Part shown: positions 1 to 7,157 of the stretch, in pieces
Layout: every line of letters begins with the position of its first letter
Numbering within the stretch: the first letter of the stretch is position 1
Source: Clostridiales bacterium
GTDB lineage: Bacteria; Bacillota; Clostridia; Lutisporales; Lutisporaceae
Assembly: GCA_012842725.1 (NCBI GenBank)
Contig: DUSG01000297.1
Location: 1-8,525, forward strand
Direction of reading: 5' to 3'
DNA: 8,525 nucleotides
Position numbers and translations under genes: made by a program
The notes under the pieces: model-generated
The model's database searches: none
What the model saw: only the letters and a program-made list of their open reading frames with translations
What the model was told of the DNA's origin: nothing

Positions 1-42
1 AAAAGTTAAAGCCTGCTGCTTCTGCAGCAGGCTTTAACTTTT
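1..42. terminator. Perfect hairpin, probable bidirectional rho-independent terminator of the upstream unit
   Basis: Positions 1-19 (AAAAGTTAAAGCCTGCTGC) pair without mismatch to 24-42, leaving a TTCT tetraloop at 20-23. The GC-rich core (GCCTGCTGC) sits next to the loop. The outer A/T part gives a T-rich tail on either strand, so it could terminate in both directions. The gene it serves lies outside the window; in related gene orders rnc (ribonuclease III) precedes smc, which is inference only. The hairpin ends 68 bp before smc and its 3' edge overlaps the proposed smc -35 box. Confidence 0.85.
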
Positions 43-67
43 CAACTTACTTAACATATGTTAGAAT
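39..67 (+). promoter_or_regulatory. Probable sigma-A promoter for smc-ftsY (extended -10)
   Basis: A -10 box TAGAAT at 62-67 (5 of 6 to TATAAT) is preceded by TG at 59-60, giving the extended -10 form TGnTAGAAT. A weak -35 box TTTTCA (4 of 6) lies at 39-44 with a 17-bp spacer. Transcription would start near position 74, giving a 5' leader of about 37 nt. It lies between the upstream terminator and smc, where a promoter is needed. The -35 overlaps the last four bases of the hairpin. Assigned by eye only. Confidence 0.5.
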
Positions 68-110
68 TAAAATATTGCATCATTGAATTTACATATTTGG
101 GAGTGTCTAT

Positions 111-3100
111 ATGTTTCTTAAAGAGTTAGAAATTATAGGTTTTAAATCCTTTTCAGAAAAAACAAATATAAAATTTACAAATGCAATAAACGCAATAGTA
201 GGCCCAAATGGTAGTGGTAAAAGTAACATTGCTGATGCAATTAGATGGGTTATAGGTGAGCAAAGTGTAAAAATTCTTAGAGGCAACAAGATGGAGGATG
301 TTATTTTTGCTGGTAGCGATAAGAAAAAAGCTTCAGGTTTTGCAGAAGTTACTTTAGTATTAGATAACAGCGACAGAGCTATTGATATGGATTTTAATGA
401 AATAAGTATAACTCGGAGAATGTATCGTTCAGGTGAAAGCGAATATTACATAAATAAAACACAGTGCAGATTAAAAGATATCATTGAAATGCTTATGGAT
501 ACAGGAATGGGTAAAGAAGGTTATTCTATCATTGGTCAAGGGCGAATTGATGAAATTCTAAATAATAAGTCTGACGGGAGAAGAATTATTTTTGAGGAAG
601 CAGCTGGAATTACGAAGTACAAACATAGAAAAGCTGAATCTGAAAAAAAGCTTGAACAAACAGAAAAAAACATTGAGAGATTGGAAGATATAATATATGA
701 AATTAGTAACCAATTAACTCCTTTAAAGCAACAAGCAGATGTAGCAAGAAAATACATAAAAATGATGGAAGAACTAAAAGTTCTTGAAGTTAATCTTATA
801 ATAAACAACATAGAGAAAAATAAAGAAAAACTTAATGAAACAATTGCTAAACTTGAAGAACTCAGAAAATTACTTGTTGAAAAAGAATCCGATATTGAAA
901 AAAATAATCAATATAAATCCGAGCAAAAATTATTAATTAAAGAATTGGAAAACACAATCCAATCAATAAATAATGAAATATATAGTTACATTAATCTAAA
1001 AGAAAAATTAGAAGGAGAAGGCAAACTCCTTGAGGAAAAGAAATCATTCTTGAAGCTAACCTTGGATAAACTTTGTAAAGAAGAAGAAAGCTTAAAGCTG
1101 CAAAAGGATAATATTCTTTCTAGTTTGGAAGAAGAAAATAAAACTCTGACTTTGCATAAGGGACAAGCCAGAGATTTATTAGACGAGATAATAAATAAAG
1201 AACATGAATATAAAAATAAGTATTCATCAATTGATGAATTAGAGCAAAAAACAGAAGAATTAAAAGCCAGTCATATTGAGTTGCTCAACAAAGCCTCAGA
1301 TAAGAAAAACAAAATAAACAGTCTGATATCGCTAAAAAACAATTTGGAAAAAAGATTAAGCCAATTGAGTATTGATAATGAATTACTTGCAGGTCAATAT
1401 GAGAGTAAAATATCATTGCTCAATAATAATAAAGAAGAAATTGCAGATATAGAAAACAATATAAGTAAAATTATTGAAAGAGAAAAAGAATTAAAAAATG
1501 AAAAACAAAAAGTGGAAGAATCAGTAAAAGAGTTGGAAGAACGTTTAATAGAGACCAGATCCAAAAGAGATAATATTATATCAAGGTTAAAATTGCTGGA
1601 AGAAATGGAAAGAGACTTCGGAGGATATAATAAAGCTGTAAAATCAATTTTAATTAATCATCATGATATTAAGAAAAATGTTTCCGGTCTCCGTGGTGCA
1701 GTTGGAGAAATTATTTCGGTAAATTCAGATTATGCTGTAGCTATAGAAGTTGCTCTGGGCTCAACTATACAAAACATTATAACCAATGATGAAGAAGATG
1801 CAAAATCACTTATTGAGTATTTGAAGAAAAATAAACTTGGTAGAGCAACTTTTCTTCCTATAAGATCAATTAAACCAAAAAATTTAGAGCAGCATGAAAT
1901 GAAGTATTTAAAAATGCCTGGAGTACTAGGAATTGCAGCAGATATAGTCAGTTATGATAGAGAATTTAGAAATATAATATATTATCTTTTGGGAAGAGTA
2001 GTTATAGTTGACAATTTGAAGAATGCGATAGAACTTGCTAAAGCTTCAAATTATTCATATAGAATTGTAACTTTGGAAGGAGAATTAATAAGTTCTGGCG
2101 GAGCTATAACAGGAGGTAGTTTAACCCCGAATGCTTCAAATATAATAACAAGAAAGAGTCAGATTAAAGAGTTAAAAAAGGAGTATTCTCTTTTATTGAG
2201 AGAGCTGGATAATTTAAGTAAAAACATAGAAATACAAAAAGATAAGATAGTTCTGTATGATAATGATTTGAAACATTGCATTGAAACGCATCATAGCTTT
2301 GAAATCGAAATAAATAACAAGAAAAATAAAAACATAATCATAAATAATGATATGGAAGTGATAAAAAGCAAAATATCTATAAATGAAAAAGAAATAGAAG
2401 AATTGAATTTAGAAAAAAGGAGAATAGATGATAGTATTTTTTCAACAGAAAAGGAATTAGAGGATATCAAAGATAAGATTGCTTCTATTGAAGAAAATAT
2501 ATTAAAAATGCAAGAAAATTTGAAAGCTCAAAAAGAACAAAGCAAAGAATTCAGTGATCATATAATGACATTAAAAATTAAAGAAGCTCAACTTAAACAG
2601 CAAATTTTATCAATTGAACAAAATATTGAAAGAAATAAGATAAACCTCGATGAAATAGAAGCTAAAATCGAGAAAATAGGTAATGAAGTTAAAGAGACTG
2701 AAACTCAGTTGATATTGATTGATGAAAAGATTGCTGAAAATAAAAAAATTATTGAAGATATAATTGCGAAACATGATGAGAAAAAGCAACAATTAGACGA
2801 CTTAGAACAAGTAAAGAATAAAGAATCAAAGCACTTAGAAGAAATAGAAGAAGAGATTGATTTATTGCAACAGGAACTAAACAATATACAAAACAATATA
2901 CACAAGACAGATATGGTGAAAGTTAAAATAGAGATGGAAATAGAAAATATGGAATTTAAACTATTGGATAATTATGAGCTGAGTTATAGAAAGGCAATGG
3001 AATTAAGAGTTGAGGATTTTAACATAAGCAAGAGCGCCAAAAGATGCGAAGAATTAAAGGAAGAAATTAGAAGTTTGGGAACAATAAATGTAAATGCAGT

Positions 3101-3674
3101 TGAGGAATTTGAGAAACTCAATAATAGATATGAATTCTTGAAAAAACAATTAAACGATATGGTAAATGCAAAAGAATCATTGATTAAAGTAATAGATGAA
3201 ATAACAAGATATATGAAAAAACAATTTATTGAAGAATTCAATAAGATAAACAAGAATTTCAATGAAGTGTTTGTAAAACTTTTTGGTGGTGGAGAAGCTC
3301 GCGTAGTTTTATCAGATGATAGTGATGTGCTGAATTCAGATATTGAAATAATAGCCAAACCCCCGGGTAAAAAATTGCAAAACCTTATGTTGTTATCCGG
3401 TGGAGAGAGAGCGCTTACAGCCATAGCCCTTTTATTTGCTATTTTAAAAATGAAGCCTGCTCCATTTTGTGTATTGGATGAAATAGATTCTGCATTAGAT
3501 GATGCAAACGTAGGTAGATATGCAGCATTTTTGAAAGAGTTTTCAACGCAATTTATAATCATAACTCATAGAAAAGGAAGTATGGAAGTCGCAGATTGCC
3601 TCTATGGTGTAACTATGGACGATACAGGTACTTCAAAACTATTATCTGTTATGCTAGAAGATAAAGTCAGTTAA
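111..3674 (+). CDS. smc: Chromosome segregation/condensation ATPase SMC
   Basis: SMC is the core ATPase of the bacterial condensin (with ScpA and ScpB), which organises and helps separate newly replicated chromosomes by loop extrusion. At 1187 aa it has the usual full length. The N-terminal head carries Walker A GPNGSGKS (31-38) and a Q-loop region (IIGQGRIDEIL). A long Lys/Glu/Leu/Ile-rich coiled coil runs from about 170 to 500. The hinge spans about 505-670, with GLRGAVGEI, GRATFLPI and GGAITGGS. The return coiled coil runs from about 670 to 990. The C-terminal head has signature LSGGER (1095-1100), Walker B VLDE (1121-1124), D-loop SALDDAN (1127-1133) and the switch His of ITHRKGSM (about 1153). 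ATG is preceded by GGGAG (99-103) with 7 nt spacing. ftsY starts 20 nt after the stop, so the two are probably cotranscribed. No frameshift or missing key residue was seen. Confidence 0.98.
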   Translation: MFLKELEIIGFKSFSEKTNIKFTNAINAIVGPNGSGKSNIADAIRWVIGEQSVKILRGNKMEDVIFAGSDKKKASGFAEVTLVLDNSDRAIDMDFNEISITRRMYRSGESEYYINKTQCRLKDIIEMLMDTGMGKEGYSIIGQGRIDEILNNKSDGRRIIFEEAAGITKYKHRKAESEKKLEQTEKNIERLEDIIYEISNQLTPLKQQADVARKYIKMMEELKVLEVNLIINNIEKNKEKLNETIAKLEELRKLLVEKESDIEKNNQYKSEQKLLIKELENTIQSINNEIYSYINLKEKLEGEGKLLEEKKSFLKLTLDKLCKEEESLKLQKDNILSSLEEENKTLTLHKGQARDLLDEIINKEHEYKNKYSSIDELEQKTEELKASHIELLNKASDKKNKINSLISLKNNLEKRLSQLSIDNELLAGQYESKISLLNNNKEEIADIENNISKIIEREKELKNEKQKVEESVKELEERLIETRSKRDNIISRLKLLEEMERDFGGYNKAVKSILINHHDIKKNVSGLRGAVGEIISVNSDYAVAIEVALGSTIQNIITNDEEDAKSLIEYLKKNKLGRATFLPIRSIKPKNLEQHEMKYLKMPGVLGIAADIVSYDREFRNIIYYLLGRVVIVDNLKNAIELAKASNYSYRIVTLEGELISSGGAITGGSLTPNASNIITRKSQIKELKKEYSLLLRELDNLSKNIEIQKDKIVLYDNDLKHCIETHHSFEIEINNKKNKNIIINNDMEVIKSKISINEKEIEELNLEKRRIDDSIFSTEKELEDIKDKIASIEENILKMQENLKAQKEQSKEFSDHIMTLKIKEAQLKQQILSIEQNIERNKINLDEIEAKIEKIGNEVKETETQLILIDEKIAENKKIIEDIIAKHDEKKQQLDDLEQVKNKESKHLEEIEEEIDLLQQELNNIQNNIHKTDMVKVKIEMEIENMEFKLLDNYELSYRKAMELRVEDFNISKSAKRCEELKEEIRSLGTINVNAVEEFEKLNNRYEFLKKQLNDMVNAKESLIKVIDEITRYMKKQFIEEFNKINKNFNEVFVKLFGGGEARVVLSDDSDVLNSDIEIIAKPPGKKLQNLMLLSGGERALTAIALLFAILKMKPAPFCVLDEIDSALDDANVGRYAAFLKEFSTQFIIITHRKGSMEVADCLYGVTMDDTGTSKLLSVMLEDKVS

Positions 3675-3694
3675 AAATTATAGGAGGAAATAAT

Positions 3695-4777
3695 ATGGCA
3701 AACTTTTTTAAAAAGTTATTTAATAAAAATGAAAATAAACCTGATGATGTAGAAATTTTAAAATCTGAAGAAGGAGAAATTGAAAATGTTGAAGCTATAG
3801 AAGACATGTTAAATGAAGAAATTGAAGAAGAGTCTAATGTAGAAGAATATAACAGTAAGGAAGAAAAGGGAACATTTTTCAGGAAGCTTAAAGATGGTTT
3901 GTTTAAAACAAGAAAAAATATTGTGGAAAGAATTAATTCTGTTGTTAGCAGCTTTAAGTCTGTTGACGAAGACCTATTTGATGAGTTGGAGGAAATACTT
4001 ATAACTTCAGATGTCGGTGTAGAAACTACAATGAAATTGATGGACGGAGTAAGAAAAAAAGTAAAAGAAGAAAAAATCAACGAACCTGAAGCTATAATAA
4101 ATGTACTTAAGGAGCAAATTTTGGCTATAATGTCTGAAAACAAAGAGTCATATGAAGAAAAATATCCTATGATAATTGTTGTTATAGGGGTAAATGGTGT
4201 TGGGAAGACAACCTCCATTGGGAAGTTGGCAAATATATATAAGAAATCAGGTAGAAAAGTACTAATAGCCGCAGCCGATACTTTTAGAGCAGCTGCTATT
4301 GATCAGCTGGAGATATGGAGTAAAAGAGCTGAAGTAGACATCATCAAGCATCAGGAAGGTTCTGATCCAGCAGCAATTATCTATGATGCTATAAATGCAG
4401 CAAAGTCAAGAAAAGTGGATGTAGTTATCTGCGATACCGCAGGTAGATTGCACAATAAGAAGAATCTTATGGAAGAGCTGAAGAAGGTATTTAGAGTAAT
4501 AGACAGGGAATATGCTGAAGCCCATAAGGAAGTGTATCTGGTTTTGGATGCAACAACAGGGCAGAATGCAATTACCCAAGCAAAAGTATTCAAGGAAGTA
4601 GCAGATATTACTGGAATTGTACTTACAAAATTAGATGGAACTGCAAAGGGCGGAATTGTAATAGCTATTAAATCGGAATTGGGTATCCCTGTTAAGTATG
4701 TTGGTGTTGGAGAAAAGATAGATGATCTACAGAGATTTAATGAAGAAGATTTTGTAAATGCATTGTTTGGTGAATAA
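3695..4777 (+). CDS. ftsY: Signal recognition particle receptor FtsY
   Basis: FtsY is the membrane-associated SRP receptor GTPase. It pairs with Ffh to deliver ribosome-nascent-chain complexes to SecYEG, and both GTPases hydrolyse GTP reciprocally. The 360-aa protein has a short acidic A region (about 15-58, rich in Glu/Asp), then the NG domain. Visible GTPase motifs are G1 GVNGVGKTT (165-173), DTFRAAA (195-201), G3 DTAGR (247-251), G4 TKLDG (311-315) and the closing GVGEKIDDL (337-345). There are two basic-aromatic stretches, FFKKLFNK at 4-11 and FFRKLKDGLFK at 61-71; these fit the amphipathic lipid-binding helices known in FtsY proteins. There is no transmembrane segment. The start has a strong AGGAGG (3682-3687), 7 nt before ATG. 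It follows smc by 20 nt and is followed by a promoter and hairpin, so it probably ends the first transcription unit. The DTFRAAA and GVGEKIDDL forms, with the acidic N-terminus and no M domain, separate it from Ffh. Confidence 0.98.
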   Translation: MANFFKKLFNKNENKPDDVEILKSEEGEIENVEAIEDMLNEEIEEESNVEEYNSKEEKGTFFRKLKDGLFKTRKNIVERINSVVSSFKSVDEDLFDELEEILITSDVGVETTMKLMDGVRKKVKEEKINEPEAIINVLKEQILAIMSENKESYEEKYPMIIVVIGVNGVGKTTSIGKLANIYKKSGRKVLIAAADTFRAAAIDQLEIWSKRAEVDIIKHQEGSDPAAIIYDAINAAKSRKVDVVICDTAGRLHNKKNLMEELKKVFRVIDREYAEAHKEVYLVLDATTGQNAITQAKVFKEVADITGIVLTKLDGTAKGGIVIAIKSELGIPVKYVGVGEKIDDLQRFNEEDFVNALFGE

Positions 4778-4782
4778 TTCTG

Positions 4783-4811
4783 TTGACAGATACTAATATT
4801 TGATTTAAAAT
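4783..4811 (+). promoter_or_regulatory. Strong consensus sigma-A promoter for ylxM-ffh and downstream genes
   Basis: The -35 box is a perfect TTGACA (4783-4788), the spacer is exactly 17 bp, and the -10 box is TAAAAT (4806-4811, 5 of 6). It lies 6 bp after the ftsY stop and 50 bp before the ylxM start. The expected start point is about 4817-4820. The -10 box sits inside the 5' arm of the following hairpin, so a transcript from here would lack most of that arm. It likely drives ylxM, ffh, rpsP, khpA, rimM and trmD. Assigned by eye; the match is better than any other in the window. Confidence 0.8.
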
Positions 4812-4848
4812 ACCAATGTAAAGGCAAAAACCTTTACATTGGTATTTT
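4807..4848. terminator. 18-bp perfect hairpin after ftsY, probable terminator or processing site
   Basis: Positions 4807-4824 (AAAATACCAATGTAAAGG) are fully complementary to 4831-4848, with a CAAAAA loop. The arm ends in TTTT and the symmetric AAAA/TTTT tails would allow termination on either strand. The stem is AT-rich and the T-tract is short and partly in the stem, so the efficiency is uncertain. The ylxM ribosome binding site GGAG (4849-4852) abuts the 3' arm, so read-through RNA from smc-ftsY would carry the full hairpin right next to it, while RNA from the promoter at 4783-4811 would not. Confidence 0.7.
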
Positions 4849-4860
4849 GGAGTGTTTATT

Positions 4861-5217
4861 ATGATAGAGGATGTAGTAAAAAAAACGTTGTTGTTTGATT
4901 TTTATGGTCAATTGTTGACTGATAAACAAAGAAATATAGTTGAAATGTATTATGGCCATGATTTGTCTCTAAGTGAAATTTCTGAACAAATCGGTATAAG
5001 CAGGCAAGGGGTATATGATACTCTTAAGAGAGCGGAAGCAACATTGGAAGAGTACGAAGACAGATTAAAGTTGGTGGATAGGTTTTTGCAACAAAAAAAG
5101 ATACTGTCTGATATTACAAGTATGCTGGATGAAATCATTAACGAAGGTTATGATGATATTGAAGACATAAAGAATAGGCTGAAAAAGATTAAAATATTTA
5201 TTGAAAAGCTTGATTAA
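4861..5217 (+). CDS. ylxM: YlxM/p13-like helix-turn-helix protein, SRP-associated
   Basis: Small (118 aa) protein of the YlxM family, found just before ffh in many Bacillota. In streptococci the family member acts as an SRP accessory that binds Ffh/SRP RNA and modulates GTPase activity; that is family knowledge. In sequence the N-terminus reads LLFDFYGQLLTDKQ (10-23). It is followed by a sigma-70 region-4-like helix-turn-helix (about 36-62: LSLSEISEQIGISRQGVYD and LKRAE) and then charged helices to the C-terminal LD. The start was set at ATG 4861 because GGAG (4849-4852) lies 8 nt before it. An in-frame GTG at 4852 overlaps that site and would add three residues, so it is rejected. It has its own promoter upstream, and ffh begins 20 nt after the stop. 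The helix-turn-helix may bind RNA or protein rather than DNA. Confidence 0.93.
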   Translation: MIEDVVKKTLLFDFYGQLLTDKQRNIVEMYYGHDLSLSEISEQIGISRQGVYDTLKRAEATLEEYEDRLKLVDRFLQQKKILSDITSMLDEIINEGYDDIEDIKNRLKKIKIFIEKLD

Positions 5218-5237
5218 GCTTTCCGGGAGGAGATTAA

Positions 5238-6578
5238 ATGGCTTTCGAAGGTTTAGCCAGTAGGCTGCAGGATACTTTAAAAAAGCTGAGGGGCAGCGGT
5301 AAACTAAGCGAAAAAGATGTTAAAGAAGCGATGAGGGAAGTAAAATTAGCTTTATTGGAAGCTGATGTTAACTTTAAGGTTGTAAAGGATTTTATTTCTA
5401 GGGTCACAGAAAGAGCAGTTGGTCAAGAAGTAATGGAAAGCTTGACTCCTGGACAACAGGTTATTAAGATTGTAAATGATGAACTTACCCAGCTTATGGG
5501 AAGTACACAAAGCCGTATTGTTTTTTCACCAAAACCTCCTACTGTTATTATGATGGTAGGACTTCAGGGAGCTGGAAAAACCACAACCTGTGGTAAATTA
5601 GCTTTAAATCTGAAAAAGCAAGGCAAGAATCCATTATTGGTAGCTTGTGATATTTATAGACCAGCGGCAATAAAACAGCTTAGAGTTGTTGGAGAACAAG
5701 TAGGAGTAGATGTTTTTACTCTTGGTGATAAAACCAAACCAGTTGATATATGTAAAGCTGCTATAGAAACTGCCAATAAATCTGGCAATGATGTTTTGAT
5801 AATTGATACTGCGGGAAGACTTCATATAAATGAAGAACTTATGAATGAACTTTTTGATATAAAAGAAAATATTAAACCGACAGAAATATTGTTGGTTGTT
5901 GATTCTATGACAGGACAGGATGCTGTCAATGTTGCCCAAAGCTTTAATGAAAAGCTGGGACTTGATGGTATAATACTGACAAAATTAGATGGAGATACCA
6001 GAGGTGGAGCAGCATTATCAATAAAAGCCGTTACAGGAAAACCTATCAAGTATGTTGGTATGGGCGAAAAAATGTCTGATTTAGAACCCTTTTATCCTGA
6101 TAGAATGGCCTCCAGGATATTGGGGATGGGTGATGTTTTGAGCCTTATTGAAAAAGCCCAGTCAGCAATAGATGAGAAAAAGGCAAAAGAATTAGAAAAG
6201 AAAATAAGGAGCCAACAATTTACCTTTGAAGATTTCCTAGACCAGTTACAACAAATGAAGAAGATGGGTCCATTAAGCCAGTTAATGGAAATGATACCAG
6301 GTATTAATACAAGCAAACTAAAAGGATTGGTAATTGATGACCGAGAAATAGTGAAAGTAGAAGCAATTATTAATTCAATGACAAAGAAAGAAAGATTGGA
6401 CCCTTCAATATTAAACGGAAGTCGAAGGAGAAGAATAGCTCTTGGAAGTGGAACAACCATTCAGGATGTAAATAAAGTTATTAAGAATTTTGAACAAATG
6501 AGAAAGATGATGAAACAATTCGCCGATATGGAAAAGGATATTAAGAAAGGTAAAAAGAGACTACCTTTCTTTAGATAA
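5238..6578 (+). CDS. ffh: Signal recognition particle GTPase Ffh (SRP54)
   Basis: Ffh binds signal sequences on translating ribosomes together with SRP RNA and docks with FtsY at the membrane. At 446 aa it has the full N-G-M layout. The N domain spans about 1-95, with ALLEADVNFKVVKDF in the expected helix. The G domain has GLQGAGKTT (108-116), DIYRPAA (138-144), DTAGR (190-194), TKLDG (248-252) and GMGEKMSDL (274-282). The M domain (about 300-435) has a Met-rich finger LQQMKKMGPLSQLMEMIPG (337-355) for signal peptides and SRRRRIALGSGTTIQDVN (395-412) for SRP RNA binding. The start has GGAGG (5226-5230), 7 nt before ATG. The SRP RNA gene is not in this window. ylxM lies 20 nt upstream and rpsP 30 nt downstream with no terminator between, consistent with one operon. 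Confidence 0.99.
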   Translation: MAFEGLASRLQDTLKKLRGSGKLSEKDVKEAMREVKLALLEADVNFKVVKDFISRVTERAVGQEVMESLTPGQQVIKIVNDELTQLMGSTQSRIVFSPKPPTVIMMVGLQGAGKTTTCGKLALNLKKQGKNPLLVACDIYRPAAIKQLRVVGEQVGVDVFTLGDKTKPVDICKAAIETANKSGNDVLIIDTAGRLHINEELMNELFDIKENIKPTEILLVVDSMTGQDAVNVAQSFNEKLGLDGIILTKLDGDTRGGAALSIKAVTGKPIKYVGMGEKMSDLEPFYPDRMASRILGMGDVLSLIEKAQSAIDEKKAKELEKKIRSQQFTFEDFLDQLQQMKKMGPLSQLMEMIPGINTSKLKGLVIDDREIVKVEAIINSMTKKERLDPSILNGSRRRRIALGSGTTIQDVNKVIKNFEQMRKMMKQFADMEKDIKKGKKRLPFFR

Positions 6579-6594
6579 ATTTTTATTACTTTAG

Positions 6595-6604
6595 AAGGAG
6601 GTGA
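6595..6604 (+). promoter_or_regulatory. Full-length Shine-Dalgarno site of rpsP
   Basis: AAGGAGGTGA is complementary over ten bases to the 16S rRNA 3' end known for Bacillota (TCACCTCCTT). It is the longest such match in the window. ATG follows after AAAA. This suits a ribosomal protein gene that must be translated in bulk from an operon shared with low-abundance proteins. Confidence 0.9.
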
Positions 6605-6608
6605 AAAA

Positions 6609-6854
6609 ATGGCAGTTAAGATAAGGCTTAGAAGAATGGGAGCCAAGAAGGCACCGTTTTATAGGGTTGTAGTTGCTGATTCAAGATCTCCAAGGGATGG
6701 TAAGTTTATTGAAGAAATAGGTTATTATAATCCTATACCAGATCCAGCAGAAATAAAAATTGATGCCGAGAAAGCCAAAAAGTGGTTAGCTAATGGAGCT
6801 CAACCTTCAGATACAGTTAAATCACTTTTGAAAAAAACAGGGATAATTGAATAA
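6609..6854 (+). CDS. rpsP: 30S ribosomal protein S16
   Basis: S16 is an early-assembling protein of the small subunit that stabilises the 5' domain of 16S rRNA. The 81-aa length is typical for Bacillota. Hallmarks are the N-terminus MAVKIRLRRMGAKKAPFYR (1-19), VVADSRSPRDGKFIEEIG (21-38), YYNP (39-42), and AEKAKKWLANGAQPSDTV (53-70). The start is fixed by the full-length ribosome binding site. It lies between ffh and khpA (26 nt downstream) with no visible internal promoter. RimM, encoded two genes on, also acts in 30S maturation, so the grouping is functional. Confidence 0.99.
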   Translation: MAVKIRLRRMGAKKAPFYRVVVADSRSPRDGKFIEEIGYYNPIPDPAEIKIDAEKAKKWLANGAQPSDTVKSLLKKTGIIE

Positions 6855-6867
6855 TATTAAATCTATT

Positions 6868-6872
6868 GGGAG
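6868..6872 (+). promoter_or_regulatory. Ribosome binding site that decides the khpA start
   Basis: GGGAG lies 8 nt before TTG 6881. TTG codons at 6866 and 6875 are in the same frame, but the first begins upstream of the site and the second is only 2 nt from it, so neither can use it. This places the start at 6881. Confidence 0.75.
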
Positions 6873-6880
6873 TGTTGGAT

Positions 6881-7108
6881 TTGAAGGATTTAGTTGAAGT
6901 TATTGCAAAGGCTCTAGTTGATAAACCTGAAGAGGTAAAAGTAAAAGAGATAAAAGGTGATAAATCTATAATTATAGAGCTGAGTGTTGCTCCCGAAGAT
7001 GTGGGAAAAGTTATAGGCAAACAAGGAAGAATAGCGAAGGCTATAAGAACTGTTGTTAAATCAGCAGCTGCTAAAAGCGATAAAAAAGTAATTGTAGAAA
7101 TATTATAA
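6881..7108 (+). CDS. khpA: KH-domain RNA-binding protein KhpA (YlqC family)
   Basis: KhpA is a small cytosolic protein made of a single KH fold. In streptococci it forms a dimer or a complex with KhpB/EloR and affects cell elongation and division, and in clostridia the pair binds many transcripts; these points are family knowledge. At 75 aa from the chosen start the length is typical. The RNA-binding GxxG loop is GKVIGKQGR (42-50), followed by IAKAIRTVVKSAAA (51-64). The N-terminus MKDLVEVIAKALVD matches the family when initiation is at TTG 6881; a longer frame from 6866 would add five unlikely residues. The TTG start probably keeps expression well below that of the neighbouring rpsP. The stop codon lies inside the 5' arm of the following hairpin. 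No ylqD homologue follows it, unlike in B. subtilis. Confidence 0.95.
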   Translation: MKDLVEVIAKALVDKPEEVKVKEIKGDKSIIIELSVAPEDVGKVIGKQGRIAKAIRTVVKSAAAKSDKKVIVEIL

Positions 7109-7139
7109 TATGGAGGAATGTTTCACCTCCATATTATAA
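7103..7139 (+). promoter_or_regulatory. 14-bp perfect hairpin over the khpA stop codon, without T-tract
   Basis: Positions 7103-7116 (TTATAATATGGAGG) pair perfectly with 7126-7139, leaving a 9-nt loop AATGTTTCA. The khpA TAA (7106-7108) is in the 5' arm. The sequence after the stem is CCTATATAGG, not a T-run, so it is not a standard terminator. It may be a stability or processing element, or part of a switch: loop and 3' arm bases TTTCACCT (7121-7128) are also complementary to AGGTGAAA (7147-7154), which holds the rimM ribosome binding site. Confidence 0.6.
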
Positions 7140-7157
7140 CCTATATAGGTGAAAATT

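Noticed and set aside
51..56. TTAACA as an alternative smc -35 box
   Set aside because: The correctly spaced -10 candidates (TATTGC, ATTGCA, TTGCAT) match only poorly, and the extended -10 at 59-67 is better.
2984..3562. 192-aa reading frame on the - strand inside smc, with similar ones at 3667-4218 and 4381-4827
   Set aside because: They lie opposite strongly conserved smc and ftsY codons, have Ser/Phe/Ile-rich compositions typical of antisense shadows of A-rich genes, and show no recognisable domain.
5205..5222. AAAGCTT-GATT-AAGCTTT hairpin over the ylxM stop codon
   Set aside because: Only 7 bp, AT-rich and without a T-tract. Too weak to call a terminator between ylxM and ffh.
7104..7109. 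Perfect TATAAT before rimM as a possible promoter
   Set aside because: No acceptable -35 box at 16-18 bp (TAAAAA at best) and no TG extension. The motif is explained by the khpA stop region and the hairpin arm.
7140..7149. CCTATATAGG palindrome before rimM as an operator
   Set aside because: A 10-bp AT-centred palindrome is expected by chance in this composition and it overlaps the ribosome binding site. No regulator context supports it.
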